A stretch of 38,531 nucleotides of DNA from Leucobacter chironomi DSM 19883 (GTDB taxonomy: Bacteria; Actinomycetota; Actinomycetes; Actinomycetales; Microbacteriaceae). Each line of letters begins with the position of its first letter. Within the stretch, counting starts at the first letter, position 1. The notes beneath the pieces are model-generated. The model searched no databases. It was not told the DNA's origin and saw nothing but the letters and a program-made list of their open reading frames with translations. The stretch lies in NCBI RefSeq assembly GCF_000421845.1, contig NZ_ATXU01000014.1:1-38531 (forward strand), given 5' to 3'. The position numbers and the translations under genes were made by a program. Positions 1 through 7,248 of the stretch are shown here, one piece after another.

Positions 1-737
1 GTGGTGTTGTTGCGCCATTGGCGGGGTGTGGTGCCGAATTCTTCGCGGAAGATGCGGCTGAAGTGGCTGGCGGAGACGAACCCGTGCTGTTGGGCGAGGA
101 CGCCGATGGGGACGTCGATGGTGGCCGGTGCGGTCAGGGCGTCGCGGACGCGACGCAGGCGCTGGGACTGGATCAGCTGCGCGAGCCTGATGTCCGCGCG
201 GGACATCTCTGCGTAGAGCAGACGCTCGGACACGTGCAGGTCCTTCGCGATCCTGGCGGCTCCGAGGCCGGGGTCGGTGAGGTTGTCGAGCACGTAGGTG
301 ACGATCTGCTCGGCCAGCGGATACCGGGTCGTGGCGCGGTCGGGAGTGAGGGCGCTGAGCAGGGTGACTTTCAGCAGGTCGGCGACGGGCGCGAACACGT
401 CGACCTCGTCGCGAAGGCTGAGTTCGGAGTCCATCACGCCCCCGAGCACGGACCGCAGCAGCGCCGCCAGCGAGGTCCGCTCCTGCAGGTCGACACCCGA
501 GACCTCAGCGACCTGATCCGCCGTCAACCCCACCACACCCAACGGCACCTCGACGATCATGCGATCGGCATCCTCGGTGGGCATCGCGCTCTCCACCGTC
601 GAGCGGGGGACAACGACGATGCTCCCGGGGGTCAGCTCAGCGTCCCGCCCCTGCAGCGACAGGACCGAGGCGTTCCGACGCTGGTAGATGACTAACAGGT
701 GGTCCTCGCTGCGACCACGGGGAGAGCTGACCGTCAT
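1..737 (-). CDS. AraC-family transcriptional regulator (3' end outside window)
   Basis: Reading the minus strand from ATG at 737 gives about 245 residues without a stop before the window edge. The last 100 or so residues form two helix-turn-helix units of the AraC type; the second, around VLAQQHGFVSASHFSRIF followed by FGTTPRQWR, is the family signature. The N-terminal half is a probable ligand-sensing domain with no recognisable effector motif. A GTG three bases upstream (740) is an alternative start and has the better-placed GAGG. The ATG overlaps the stop of the upstream gene by one base (TGATG), so the two are probably translated together. Only a few C-terminal residues should be missing, since AraC proteins usually end shortly after this motif. 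The target is unknown. Confidence 0.85.
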   Translation of the reverse strand, partial: MTVSSPRGRSEDHLLVIYQRRNASVLSLQGRDAELTPGSIVVVPRSTVESAMPTEDADRMIVEVPLGVVGLTADQVAEVSGVDLQERTSLAALLRSVLGGVMDSELSLRDEVDVFAPVADLLKVTLLSALTPDRATTRYPLAEQIVTYVLDNLTDPGLGAARIAKDLHVSERLLYAEMSRADIRLAQLIQSQRLRRVRDALTAPATIDVPIGVLAQQHGFVSASHFSRIFREEFGTTPRQWRNNT

Positions 738-1228
738 CACAGGACTGCTTCCTCGATCAGCTCATAGATGTTCGCCCGGCGGAGGTCGCTGGCGTGAAAG
801 ACGAGCCCGTCGCCCCGGTGCGGTGGCTGCTCTGCGACATGCCGCACGCACGCGGCGGCGAGATCTCGCTCGGCCGGTGACATCACCACGACTCCAATCA
901 CGGTCGTGTCCGCGCCGACGAGATTGGTGGCGCTCCTGCTCACCTCACCGACTACGCCCGTCGCCAACCTGTGTACTCGGGCTCGAGACATCGTGCCGGC
1001 ACCGTCGAACGCCACCACCACCGTTCCGGGCCGAACGATGTGCAGCGCGGCGGTCACCTCATGCTCGATGCGTGAGGCCAACGCCCGTCGAGCCCGGATG
1101 CCCAGGCCCCTACGAAACCGATAGGCCGCCACGACCAGGCGCTCGTCCTCAGCCACCCGCTCCGCAAGAGGCGAGGGAACGAGCATCAGAAACTCTTGCG
1201 CGTCACCGAGCTTGACAGGCAGGTCCAC
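737..1228 (-). CDS. Unrecognised 163-residue protein coupled to the AraC regulator
   Basis: The reading frame continues upstream to 1321, but a strong ribosome-binding sequence (AGGAGAGG, eight bases before GTG at 1228) marks the likely start VDLPVKLGDAQEF. The protein is soluble and alpha/beta in look, with a core GTVVVAFDGAGTM and a C-terminal stretch ending LRRANIYELIEEAVL. I do not recognise the family. The pattern of hydrophobic strands faintly recalls nucleotide-cyclase or GGDEF-like folds, but no catalytic motif is present and I make no claim. Its stop overlaps the AraC start, so it may sense a signal or partner for that regulator. Confidence 0.6.
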   Translation of the reverse strand: MDLPVKLGDAQEFLMLVPSPLAERVAEDERLVVAAYRFRRGLGIRARRALASRIEHEVTAALHIVRPGTVVVAFDGAGTMSRARVHRLATGVVGEVSRSATNLVGADTTVIGVVVMSPAERDLAAACVRHVAEQPPHRGDGLVFHASDLRRANIYELIEEAVL

Positions 1229-1628
1229 CGAACGCCCCTCTCCTGCGGAGCGCGCAACGTTCTCGACGGGCGCGCGTGGGCAGCCGCACCGAGCCCTCGG
1301 CTCGGACGTTCTCGCGCACACGGAAGATCCGTGAGCCGCGTGGCTTCCCGCACATCATGACCACTAGCCTACGACGACAGAAAAGGACTCGCCAGACCAA
1401 AGTATGAGCCGGACGTCGATCGATGAGAGGTGTCGTAGGTCTGAAAAGCAGGGCGCTCGGATCGCCTTAGGTGTTTCGGGTCGACTTGGATAAGGACTTC
1501 GAGGTCCATTATTGTGAAGGTGTGAGATGCGAGCGTCCCGCTCCGCTGGACTTCACTGGGCCGGCCGGGCTGGCATCGCGTGACGGACGACTTCGAGTCC
1601 TGCGGACGGAGGAGACTACCCTGGAGGC
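1229..1628. other. 400-base intergenic region
   Basis: This stretch lies between the divergent AraC-linked gene and the TetR gene. Open frames here run on both strands but have arginine-rich translations typical of shadow frames. I see no tRNA, hairpin terminator or convincing operator. It presumably holds the promoters of both flanking genes, which I could not pin down. Confidence 0.4.
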
Positions 1629-2267
1629 GTGACTGCCGACGGAACGAGTGCGCGCCGGTTGACGCCGAAAGGGGCGGCAACGAGGGCGCGTATCGTCGAC
1701 GCAGCGAACCAGCTGATGTATGAGCGAGGCGTTGCGGCGACGACCCTTGCCGACGTCCGAGCCGCCAGCGCGACATCGAAGTCTCAGGTTTATCAGCACT
1801 TCGCCGACAAGGACGCACTCGTGAAGGAAGTCATCGAGACCCGGGCGGAGGACGTCCTGACGCAGCAGCGCCGGCGCCTTCGACGGGTGGAATCCCTACG
1901 TGGGTTCGAGCTGTGGCGGGATGAGCTCGTCGAACGCAACGCGCTACGCAACGGCGCGTACGGGTGCCCGCTCGGGTCTCTGGCGAACGAGATCGCAGAC
2001 CACAACGAGGATGCCCGCCGGGCGATCGCTGCCCACTTCGATGAGTGGCTGGAGATGCTGATCGATGCCGTGGAGAGGCTGAAGACACGCGGCGTGTTGC
2101 GCAGCGATGCGGACTCGCGAGCGCTTGCCAGTGGGCTGCTATCGGCACTGCAGGGAGGTTATCTTCTGGCGAAGGCGAGTCGAGATGTTTATCCGATGCG
2201 TGCCGCTCTCGACATGGCTATCGCACAACTCGGGGCCTACGCGACTGAGACCGACTCCTCAGCCTGA
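1629..2267 (+). CDS. TetR/AcrR-family transcriptional regulator
   Basis: 212 residues, the usual TetR length. Residues about 17 to 63 form the DNA-binding domain (ATRARIVDAANQLMYERG, then TTLADVRAASATSKSQVYQHF). The remainder is a helical ligand-binding domain with CPLGSLANEI and a LLSALQGGYLLAKA helix, typical of TetR members with a C_33-like C-terminus. The GTG start at 1629 lies one base after GGAGG, too close to be that gene's own ribosome site; a second GGAGGAG is about 14 bases upstream, so the exact start is uncertain. The 3' end overlaps the convergent small gene by 31 bases. It may control the neighbouring reductase genes, but nothing proves this. Confidence 0.85.
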   Translation: MTADGTSARRLTPKGAATRARIVDAANQLMYERGVAATTLADVRAASATSKSQVYQHFADKDALVKEVIETRAEDVLTQQRRRLRRVESLRGFELWRDELVERNALRNGAYGCPLGSLANEIADHNEDARRAIAAHFDEWLEMLIDAVERLKTRGVLRSDADSRALASGLLSALQGGYLLAKASRDVYPMRAALDMAIAQLGAYATETDSSA

Positions 2268-2527
2268 TCCCGCCTCATCGCGAACGCAGTCATCCCCGCG
2301 AAGCTGAGGAAGAGGCGTTCACCGGCGTCGATGATCGTCGCCAGCACGTGGCTGCACGTCTTGCAGCGCACGACCAGCCCCGGGGCGTCCGGATACACGA
2401 CTGCCTCGCCAAGGGGCGCGATACGCCCGCAACCTCCGCACCGTCCTTCGATCATCGTTGCATCGGGCACGAGGAACTGGGCGAGAGGTCCGGCGAGGAT
2501 GTTCCCGTCGAGGTGGCTGGTCATCAT
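2237..2527 (-). CDS. Small zinc-ribbon protein, DUF6510-like
   Basis: 96 residues beginning MMTSHLDGN. Two CxxC pairs (CGGC and CKTC, about 28 residues apart) predict one bound zinc. The stretch between them resembles the small proteins annotated DUF6510 that often accompany ferredoxin-reductase-like and molybdenum oxidoreductase genes. Its ATG overlaps the stop of the reductase gene by four bases (ATGA), so it is the third gene of that operon. The function is unknown; a structural or electron-transfer accessory role is inference. The 3' end overlaps the TetR gene tail to tail. Confidence 0.75.
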   Translation of the reverse strand: MMTSHLDGNILAGPLAQFLVPDATMIEGRCGGCGRIAPLGEAVVYPDAPGLVVRCKTCSHVLATIIDAGERLFLSFAGMTAFAMRRDQAEESVSVA

Positions 2528-3282
2528 AGGCCTCCGAATCGTTCGGTGAGGATGTCCTGCGGCGCATGGCCGAGCTTCACGAGCCAGGGCGCGACGGCTT
2601 CGACGAAGCCTGTCGAACCGCACACGAAAATGCGTGGGCGGTCTTCCGGAGGGAGCGTCCGCGCCGCGACAGCCGATTCTGTGAGCCGTCCGACCGGCTC
2701 CCGCCATCCGGCTGGCGCTCGTCGCGTGTACACGAGGTCGATGGCGAACGACCCGTCCGACAGCTCGAGGAGCTCCTGGTGGAAGTAGACGTCCTCCGGG
2801 GTGCGCACCGAGTACAGCAGCCGGAACGGAACGGGATCGGATGCGGCCGCATGAGACGCCGCCATCGCGTAGAGGGGCACGACACCTGACCCGCCGGCGA
2901 TGAGCTGCACGGGGCGCTGGCTCTGTCCCGGGCGCCAGAGGAAGAACGATCCCAGCGGTCCGTGGACCTCGAGCTGGTCACCGACGCGCAGTTCACGGAC
3001 GAGGAACGGAGACACCTCGCCATCGGGCAGCTCATCGACCGCGAGGACGATCGTTCCGCCCGTCTCGGAGGATGCGATCGAATACGAACGTGTCGCCTGA
3101 TAGCCGTCCGGAGCGGTCAGTCGCAGATCGAGATGGCTGCCCGCCTCGCTCCCCGGCCACCCCGGGACATCGAGCACCAGCCGAACCGCAGTCGGCGTCT
3201 CTGGACGCACCTCCGAAACCGTGGCGACGAACCACGACGGCCTCACGCGGGGGCGAAGCGGAGCGAGCCGGGTCTGCTCCAT
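2524..3282 (-). CDS. FAD-binding NAD(P)H oxidoreductase (ferredoxin-reductase type)
   Basis: 252 residues of the ferredoxin-NADP reductase superfamily. The FAD-binding motif RSYSIASS lies near residue 67, the nucleotide-binding GGSGVVPLYAM near 133, and the C-terminal IFVCGSTGFVEAV is the usual NAD(P)-domain signature. No 2Fe-2S cysteine cluster is appended. The start at 3282 is chosen because ATG overlaps the upstream stop (TGATG), eight codons inside a longer frame. Its position between the molybdoenzyme and the zinc-ribbon protein suggests it passes electrons from NAD(P)H to or from that enzyme, probably in the cytoplasm because no signal peptide is visible. Confidence 0.88.
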   Translation of the reverse strand: MEQTRLAPLRPRVRPSWFVATVSEVRPETPTAVRLVLDVPGWPGSEAGSHLDLRLTAPDGYQATRSYSIASSETGGTIVLAVDELPDGEVSPFLVRELRVGDQLEVHGPLGSFFLWRPGQSQRPVQLIAGGSGVVPLYAMAASHAAASDPVPFRLLYSVRTPEDVYFHQELLELSDGSFAIDLVYTRRAPAGWREPVGRLTESAVAARTLPPEDRPRIFVCGSTGFVEAVAPWLVKLGHAPQDILTERFGGL

Positions 3283-3875
3283 CACCAGTAGCGTTCTTCC
3301 TTCCACGGATCACCGTAGATGTGATAGCCGCTCTGCTCCCAGAACCCAGGGTCGTTCGTCGGCATCATCGTCAATGCCCGGACCCACTTCGCGCTCTTCC
3401 AGAAGTACAGATGCGGGATCAGGAGACGTGCCGGCCCGCCGTGTTCTGCGTCGAGCGGTGCGCCTTCGGCCTCGGTCGCGATCCAGGCCTTGCCATCCAG
3501 GAGATCCTCAAGCGGCACATTCGTGGTGTAGCCGCCGTAGGAGTGCGCCATGACGTAGTCATGGGATGTCTCGACGTTCTCGAACAGCTTGTCCAGGCTC
3601 ACCCCGCGCCAGGCCATGTTGAGCTTGGACCAGTGCGTGACGCAGTGGATGTCGACCGTGATGTCCTCGGCACCGAGCGCCAGGAACTGCTCCCAGTTCC
3701 AGTGATGCTCGGTACCGGTCTCATCGAGGATGGCGAAATCCCACGTCTCGGTATCGACATAGGGGGTCGGACCGGCGGTGAGCACCGGCCAGTTGTCGAA
3801 CAGCGTCTGTCCCGGAGGGAGCTGATCATCGGGTCCACGCCGGCGTCCCGCGAATCCGCGAGTAGTGAACGACAT
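3282..3875 (-). CDS. Sulfite-oxidase-like molybdopterin-dependent oxidoreductase
   Basis: 197 residues of the oxidoreductase molybdopterin-binding (SUOX/YedY-like) fold. Cys78 in DIHCVTHW matches the molybdenum-ligating cysteine of this superfamily, followed by the WRGVSL and YGGYTTNVPLEDL signatures and a C-terminal HLYFWKSAKW. The protein is short and has no Tat signal, unlike periplasmic MsrP (YedY), so it belongs to the cytoplasmic, stand-alone group. ATG at 3875 follows GGAAGGGG; an out-of-frame ATG lies four bases earlier. First gene of a three-gene operon with the reductase and zinc-ribbon genes. It is the most likely client of the cofactor genes in this cluster. The substrate is unknown. 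Confidence 0.9.
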   Translation of the reverse strand: MSFTTRGFAGRRRGPDDQLPPGQTLFDNWPVLTAGPTPYVDTETWDFAILDETGTEHHWNWEQFLALGAEDITVDIHCVTHWSKLNMAWRGVSLDKLFENVETSHDYVMAHSYGGYTTNVPLEDLLDGKAWIATEAEGAPLDAEHGGPARLLIPHLYFWKSAKWVRALTMMPTNDPGFWEQSGYHIYGDPWKEERYW

Positions 3876-4089
3876 ACATCGCCCCTTCCGTCTTCTCTGG
3901 CTGTACACCACCGACGATATTGCGGGAGCTCTCTCGCTGATCGCCTGGTCCTGCGCGGAACTTGCCCATGACTGCAGGTGATGAGTCCCCGGGGTGAAAA
4001 CGGGCCACTGTGCCGACCACACTGTGGAACAGGACGCCCCACCGGGCGACCTCGCCCCCCCCGCAAGCATCGAGAAGAAGTCTGTGACC
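3876..4089. promoter_or_regulatory. Divergent control region between the molybdoenzyme operon and moaA
   Basis: About 214 bases separate two divergent start codons, so promoters for both directions must lie here. A direct repeat CACTGTG at 4006 and 4020, with the second copy in a near-palindrome, could be a regulator site. I could not assign clear -35 and -10 boxes, and no molybdenum-cofactor riboswitch structure was recognisable by eye. Confidence 0.35.
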
Positions 4090-5148
4090 ATGTGCCCTGT
4101 TGCGCTCGGCATGCCGACCGTTCGCCATCGCGCGCGCTCGACGGTCGGCCGACCCGAGACACCGTTTCTCGTGGACAGGTTCGGGCGCACCGCGCGAGAC
4201 CTGCGCGTATCGATCACAAGCGCCTGCTCGCTGCGTTGCACATACTGCATGCCGGCGGAAGGCCTGCCCATCGTCCCTCGCGGGGAGTTGCTGACTCCGG
4301 AAGAGATCGCGCGTCTGGTCACCATAGCCGTCCACGATCTCGGAGTCCGTGAGGTGCGCTTTACCGGCGGCGAGCCGCTTACGCGACCTGATCTGGTCGA
4401 GATCGTGCGCCAGACGACGACAGCCGTGCCCGGCCTGCCGGTGTCGATGACGACCAATGGGATCGGCCTCGACCGCAAGGCGCCGCAGCTTGTGGAGGCT
4501 GGACTGACGCGGATCAACGTGTCGCTGGACACGATCGACCGCGAGCATTTCGCCGCTGTCACCCGACGCGATCGCCTGCCTGCCGTGCTCAAGGGGATCG
4601 AGGCGGCACAGTACGCAGGGCTCAGCCCGATCAAGATCAACGCGGTGGCGCTGCGCGAGACCCTCGCGGATGCGCCCGACCTGCTGGCGTGGGCGCTTGC
4701 CAACGGCGTGCGGTTGCGGTTCATCGAACAGATGCCGCTGGATGCAGATCAGACATGGCGCAGAGACCACCTCGTCTCCGCCGAAGAACTTCTGTCTGTG
4801 CTCGGACGCCGATACCGGCTGACCCCGGCCGGGCGTGAAGACCCGTCCGCTCCCGCAGAGGAGTGGCTCGTCGACGGAGGCCCGGCCACCGTCGGCATCA
4901 TCGGGTCCGTCACACGCAGCTTCTGCGACGCGTGCGACCGAACCAGGCTGACAGCCGAAGGCTCGGTACGTTCCTGTCTGTTCGGAGACGACGAGACAGA
5001 CCTGCGCACGATGCTGCGAAGTGGAGCAGACGATGCCGCTATCGCCGACGCCTGGCGGGCGACGATGTGGGACAAACAGGCTGGGCACGGGATGGAAGAG
5101 AAGAGTTTTCGTCGACCGGCCCGTTCCATGGGAGCGATCGGAGGCTGA
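4090..5148 (+). CDS. moaA: GTP 3',8-cyclase MoaA
   Basis: Radical-SAM enzyme that rearranges GTP in the first step of molybdopterin synthesis. The 352-residue frame has the radical-SAM cluster CSLRCTYC (Cys46, Cys50, Cys53), the FTGGEPL motif for SAM binding, and the second 4Fe-4S site of MoaA (Cys279, Cys282, Cys296, spaced C-x2-C-x13-C). The chain ends in GAIGG, the conserved double-glycine tail. The frame is open back to 3994, but ATG at 4090 lies nine bases after GAGAAGAAG and gives a family-typical N-terminus; GTG 4084 is a less likely start. moaD follows two bases after its stop. Confidence 0.95.
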   Translation: MCPVALGMPTVRHRARSTVGRPETPFLVDRFGRTARDLRVSITSACSLRCTYCMPAEGLPIVPRGELLTPEEIARLVTIAVHDLGVREVRFTGGEPLTRPDLVEIVRQTTTAVPGLPVSMTTNGIGLDRKAPQLVEAGLTRINVSLDTIDREHFAAVTRRDRLPAVLKGIEAAQYAGLSPIKINAVALRETLADAPDLLAWALANGVRLRFIEQMPLDADQTWRRDHLVSAEELLSVLGRRYRLTPAGREDPSAPAEEWLVDGGPATVGIIGSVTRSFCDACDRTRLTAEGSVRSCLFGDDETDLRTMLRSGADDAAIADAWRATMWDKQAGHGMEEKSFRRPARSMGAIGG

Positions 5149-5150
5149 CG

Positions 5151-5387
5151 ATGTCACGCATACTCGTCCGATACTTCGCAGCCGCCGCTGAAGCGGCTGG
5201 CTGCGAAGAAGAGCACGTCGAGGCGACGACCCTCGGAGAGGCGAAGGACGCGCTCCTCACAGCTCACCCGGCACTCGAGCCGGTGATCGCAAAGGGGACA
5301 TTCCTCGTCGACGGCATCGCCTCACGCGATCCCGCGCGACCGGTCTCCGCGCAGGTGGACGTGCTGCCCCCGTTCTCCGGCGGCTGA
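5151..5387 (+). CDS. moaD: Molybdopterin synthase sulfur-carrier subunit MoaD
   Basis: 78-residue ubiquitin-like protein starting MSRILVRYFAAAAEAAG and ending VDVLPPFSGG. The C-terminal Gly-Gly is adenylated by MoeB and converted to the thiocarboxylate that donates sulfur to precursor Z. GGAGG inside the last codons of moaA serves as the ribosome site, so the two genes form an operon. The MoaE partner is encoded on the opposite strand further right. Confidence 0.93.
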   Translation: MSRILVRYFAAAAEAAGCEEEHVEATTLGEAKDALLTAHPALEPVIAKGTFLVDGIASRDPARPVSAQVDVLPPFSGG

Positions 5388-5509
5388 GCCAAACCACAAG
5401 CGGCTGAGGTCCGATCCACCGCGGGGGTCCACGTGTCGTGAACTGCATTCGTCTCCTGCGCTGCCATCCTCTTACGTGAGACGACCGCGGTGCTGCCCAG
5501 ATCCTTGTC

Positions 5510-6022
5510 TCAGCAGGAATCGGAGTACAAGCGCTGGGGATGCATGCTGTCGCTCACCTCGTACACGGCATCGGATGATTCGCGTGGAATGTCCTCGCGC
5601 ATGTAGCGGAGATGCCGTTCATGGGTGTCTGGGTGCGCCGGCTCACCGCCGTCGAGGAAGACGGTGAAGTGCCACGCCGAGCGCAGGCTAGAGCGCAGCA
5701 GTGACCAACCGTCGACAATCAGCATCCTGTCCTCAGGCGCGGCAGCGAGCTCGCTCTCAGGTCCGTTGTGGCGGAACATGCGCAGTATGGTTCGGACGGC
5801 GTCATCGTCCGTGAACGGGGCCGCGCTGAGACGAGTCGCGTGACGTCCCACTGCACGCAGCGCTGCCGCCAGGGCGTCGGCGAAGTGCATGCGGGCTGCA
5901 GCGTCCACGCCGTCGATGGCGACGAGTATCCGGCCGCGTGGGTTTCTGCTGAGGACCTCCTGAGCGAGCTCCTCCCAGACGGCTGTCCCAGTGGCACCTG
6001 AGGCGTTCGGAGACGAGGTCAA
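5510..6022 (-). CDS. Uridine-kinase-like NTPase with degenerate P-loop
   Basis: 170 residues from a TTG start at 6022 that lies five bases after GGAGAAG and overlaps the upstream small gene's stop (TTGA). The pattern RILVAIDGVD, then a LIVDGWSLL strand and WHFTVFLDGG, is that of uridine-kinase-like P-loop proteins. The Walker A loop reads GVDAAARM where active members have G-x-D-G-x-G-K-S/T: both loop glycines, the lysine and the hydroxyl residue are replaced. It is therefore unlikely to bind NTP normally and may be a regulatory pseudo-enzyme. The role within the cofactor operon is unknown. It is the last gene of the operon. Confidence 0.75.
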   Translation of the reverse strand: MTSSPNASGATGTAVWEELAQEVLSRNPRGRILVAIDGVDAAARMHFADALAAALRAVGRHATRLSAAPFTDDDAVRTILRMFRHNGPESELAAAPEDRMLIVDGWSLLRSSLRSAWHFTVFLDGGEPAHPDTHERHLRYMREDIPRESSDAVYEVSDSMHPQRLYSDSC

Positions 6023-6150
6023 CGTCGCTTCTCCGGCGGAACGATCAAGAGAGGATGTGTCTGCATCCTGTTCTGGTTGCGCACATCCTTGCCGACTGCT
6101 CTCGCAGCGGTCTGCATCCGCGCTCTCGAGATGGCATCGATGGTTTTCAT
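6019..6150 (-). CDS. Small unknown ORF (43 codons) coupled on both sides
   Basis: Begins MKTIDAISRARMQTAARAVG and is rich in Arg, Gln and Lys, with no membrane segment. Its ATG overlaps the redoxin stop by four bases (ATGA) and its stop overlaps the TTG start of the kinase-like gene (TTGA). This double coupling is hard to explain by chance and fills the only gap between two clearly real genes. No known family is recognised. It may be a real small protein, or translation of it may simply carry ribosomes to the next gene. Confidence 0.5.
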   Translation of the reverse strand: MKTIDAISRARMQTAARAVGKDVRNQNRMQTHPLLIVPPEKRR

Positions 6151-6650
6151 CGGTCTGCCTGCTTCCGATTCGCATCCGCATGCTGAGGCAACTCCCGGAT
6201 GAGTTCGAGGACATCGTCGGGAACGAGTTGTCCCAACGTTCCGCAGGAGTACACGCTGATCACGACCGTCCCATCGGGATCCAGCACGAATCCGGTCGTC
6301 TGCAACTGCGGCGGGTCCACGGTGACGAACGCTCCAGTCGCGGCGGTGATCTGCTCCACGTCCACGCTGTGTCCGATCGGAAAAGTCAGCCCATAGCGCG
6401 CCACGAGCTCCGCGGTTATCGGCTCCTCGTCCGCAGTCACCGCGACGACAGCGATACCCGCGGCGGACAAGCGTCGTAGGCCGCGCTGGAACGCACGCAG
6501 CTGCTCCACGCAAGACCGGCAGCCTGCTCCGCGAGAGAAGAGAACCACGCCGTACTGCCCGGCGAATACGGCCGGGATCGTTCGGCGTGTGCCTCCCACC
6601 TCGAGCAGCTCGAGGGCGGGGAACGCATCACCACCACGCAGCAACGACAT
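6147..6650 (-). CDS. Thioredoxin-fold redoxin / peroxiredoxin-like protein
   Basis: 167 residues with an AhpC/TSA-like fold: start MSLLRGGDAFPALEL, then VVLFSRGAGCRSCVEQL carrying a CxxC at Cys44 and Cys47, and the FVLDPDGTVVISVYS strand typical of redoxins. The CxxC is thioredoxin- or TlpA-like rather than the single Cys of classic peroxiredoxins. No signal peptide. ATG at 6650 overlaps the stop of the upstream 38-codon ORF (TGATG). Its place in the molybdenum-cofactor operon suggests thiol reduction linked to cofactor sulfur transfer or oxidative protection; this is inference. Confidence 0.8.
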   Translation of the reverse strand: MSLLRGGDAFPALELLEVGGTRRTIPAVFAGQYGVVLFSRGAGCRSCVEQLRAFQRGLRRLSAAGIAVVAVTADEEPITAELVARYGLTFPIGHSVDVEQITAATGAFVTVDPPQLQTTGFVLDPDGTVVISVYSCGTLGQLVPDDVLELIRELPQHADANRKQADR

Positions 6651-6766
6651 CAGAGGCTCGCAAGAACGGTCCGAGCGGCCGCATCGGTGGGTGCGACGCG
6701 GGCGGCTTCTGACGGGGGAAGTCGGTTGCCATGAAAGTTGTGTGCTTCAGTCTCAATGCCAGTCAT
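6650..6766 (-). CDS. Small unknown ORF (38 codons) ahead of the redoxin gene
   Basis: Begins MTGIETEAHNFHGNRLPPSE. A good ribosome site (GAAAGAGG, six bases before ATG at 6766) precedes it and its stop overlaps the redoxin start (TGATG). It lies 68 bases after moaE. The peptide matches no family I know. The ribosome site and coupling make translation likely; whether the peptide itself matters is unknown. It could also act as a leader controlling the redoxin. Confidence 0.5.
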   Translation of the reverse strand: MTGIETEAHNFHGNRLPPSEAARVAPTDAAARTVLASL

Positions 6767-6834
6767 CTGGCGCCTCTTTCCTCGGTGATTGCACCATCGT
6801 TCACCCGGCGGGTTCGCTAGGTCGTGCGGTGTAT

Positions 6835-7248
6835 CTACAACCCCACCCACTCCGATCTGCCGTCGGTGAAGTGCTGGTGCTTCCAGATCGGAACCTCTGC
6901 CTTGATCGCGTCGACGAGGTTCCCGCAGACGGCGAACGCCTCTGCCCGGTGCGGGGCGGCGACGACCGTGACCAGTGCGACGTCGCCGATCTCGAGGTGC
7001 CCGATGCGGTGAGCGGCGACGACATCGCAGTCCGTGGTTTGAGCGATCCTCGTGCACACGTCGATGAGGATTCGTTCCGCGTCGGGGTGCGCCTCGTAGT
7101 CGAGAGAGCCGACGTCCTCTCCGTGATCATGGTCGCGCACGATGCCTTCGAAGGTGACCACCGCCCCGTTCTTCCTACTGCGTATCCGTGTTTCCAGCTG
7201 CGTCTTGTCCAGCGGAGCAGCGGTGACGAAACCGATCGGGTCAGGCAT
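6835..7248 (-). CDS. moaE: Molybdopterin synthase catalytic subunit MoaE
   Basis: 137 residues, the family norm. Conserved features are GAVVTFEGIVRDHD near residue 28, LDYEAH, the AAHRIGHLEIGDVALV segment and the catalytic-lysine region AIKAEVPIWKHQHF. With MoaD it inserts two sulfurs into cyclic pyranopterin monophosphate to form molybdopterin. ATG at 7248 overlaps the end of the moaC-moaB fusion by eight bases, indicating translational coupling. Confidence 0.95.
   Translation of the reverse strand: MPDPIGFVTAAPLDKTQLETRIRSRKNGAVVTFEGIVRDHDHGEDVGSLDYEAHPDAERILIDVCTRIAQTTDCDVVAAHRIGHLEIGDVALVTVVAAPHRAEAFAVCGNLVDAIKAEVPIWKHQHFTDGRSEWVGL

Noticed and set aside
18..695. 225-codon plus-strand open frame at the left end
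   Set aside because: It lies opposite the AraC gene, whose minus-strand translation has clear family motifs; the plus frame has a Gly/Arg-rich shadow composition.
3826..5157. 443-codon minus-strand frame over moaA
   Set aside because: Opposite the clear moaA reading with both Fe-S motifs; no family resemblance.
5388..5509. Terminator between moaD and the kinase-like gene
   Set aside because: No stem of useful length followed by T residues was found in this convergent gap.
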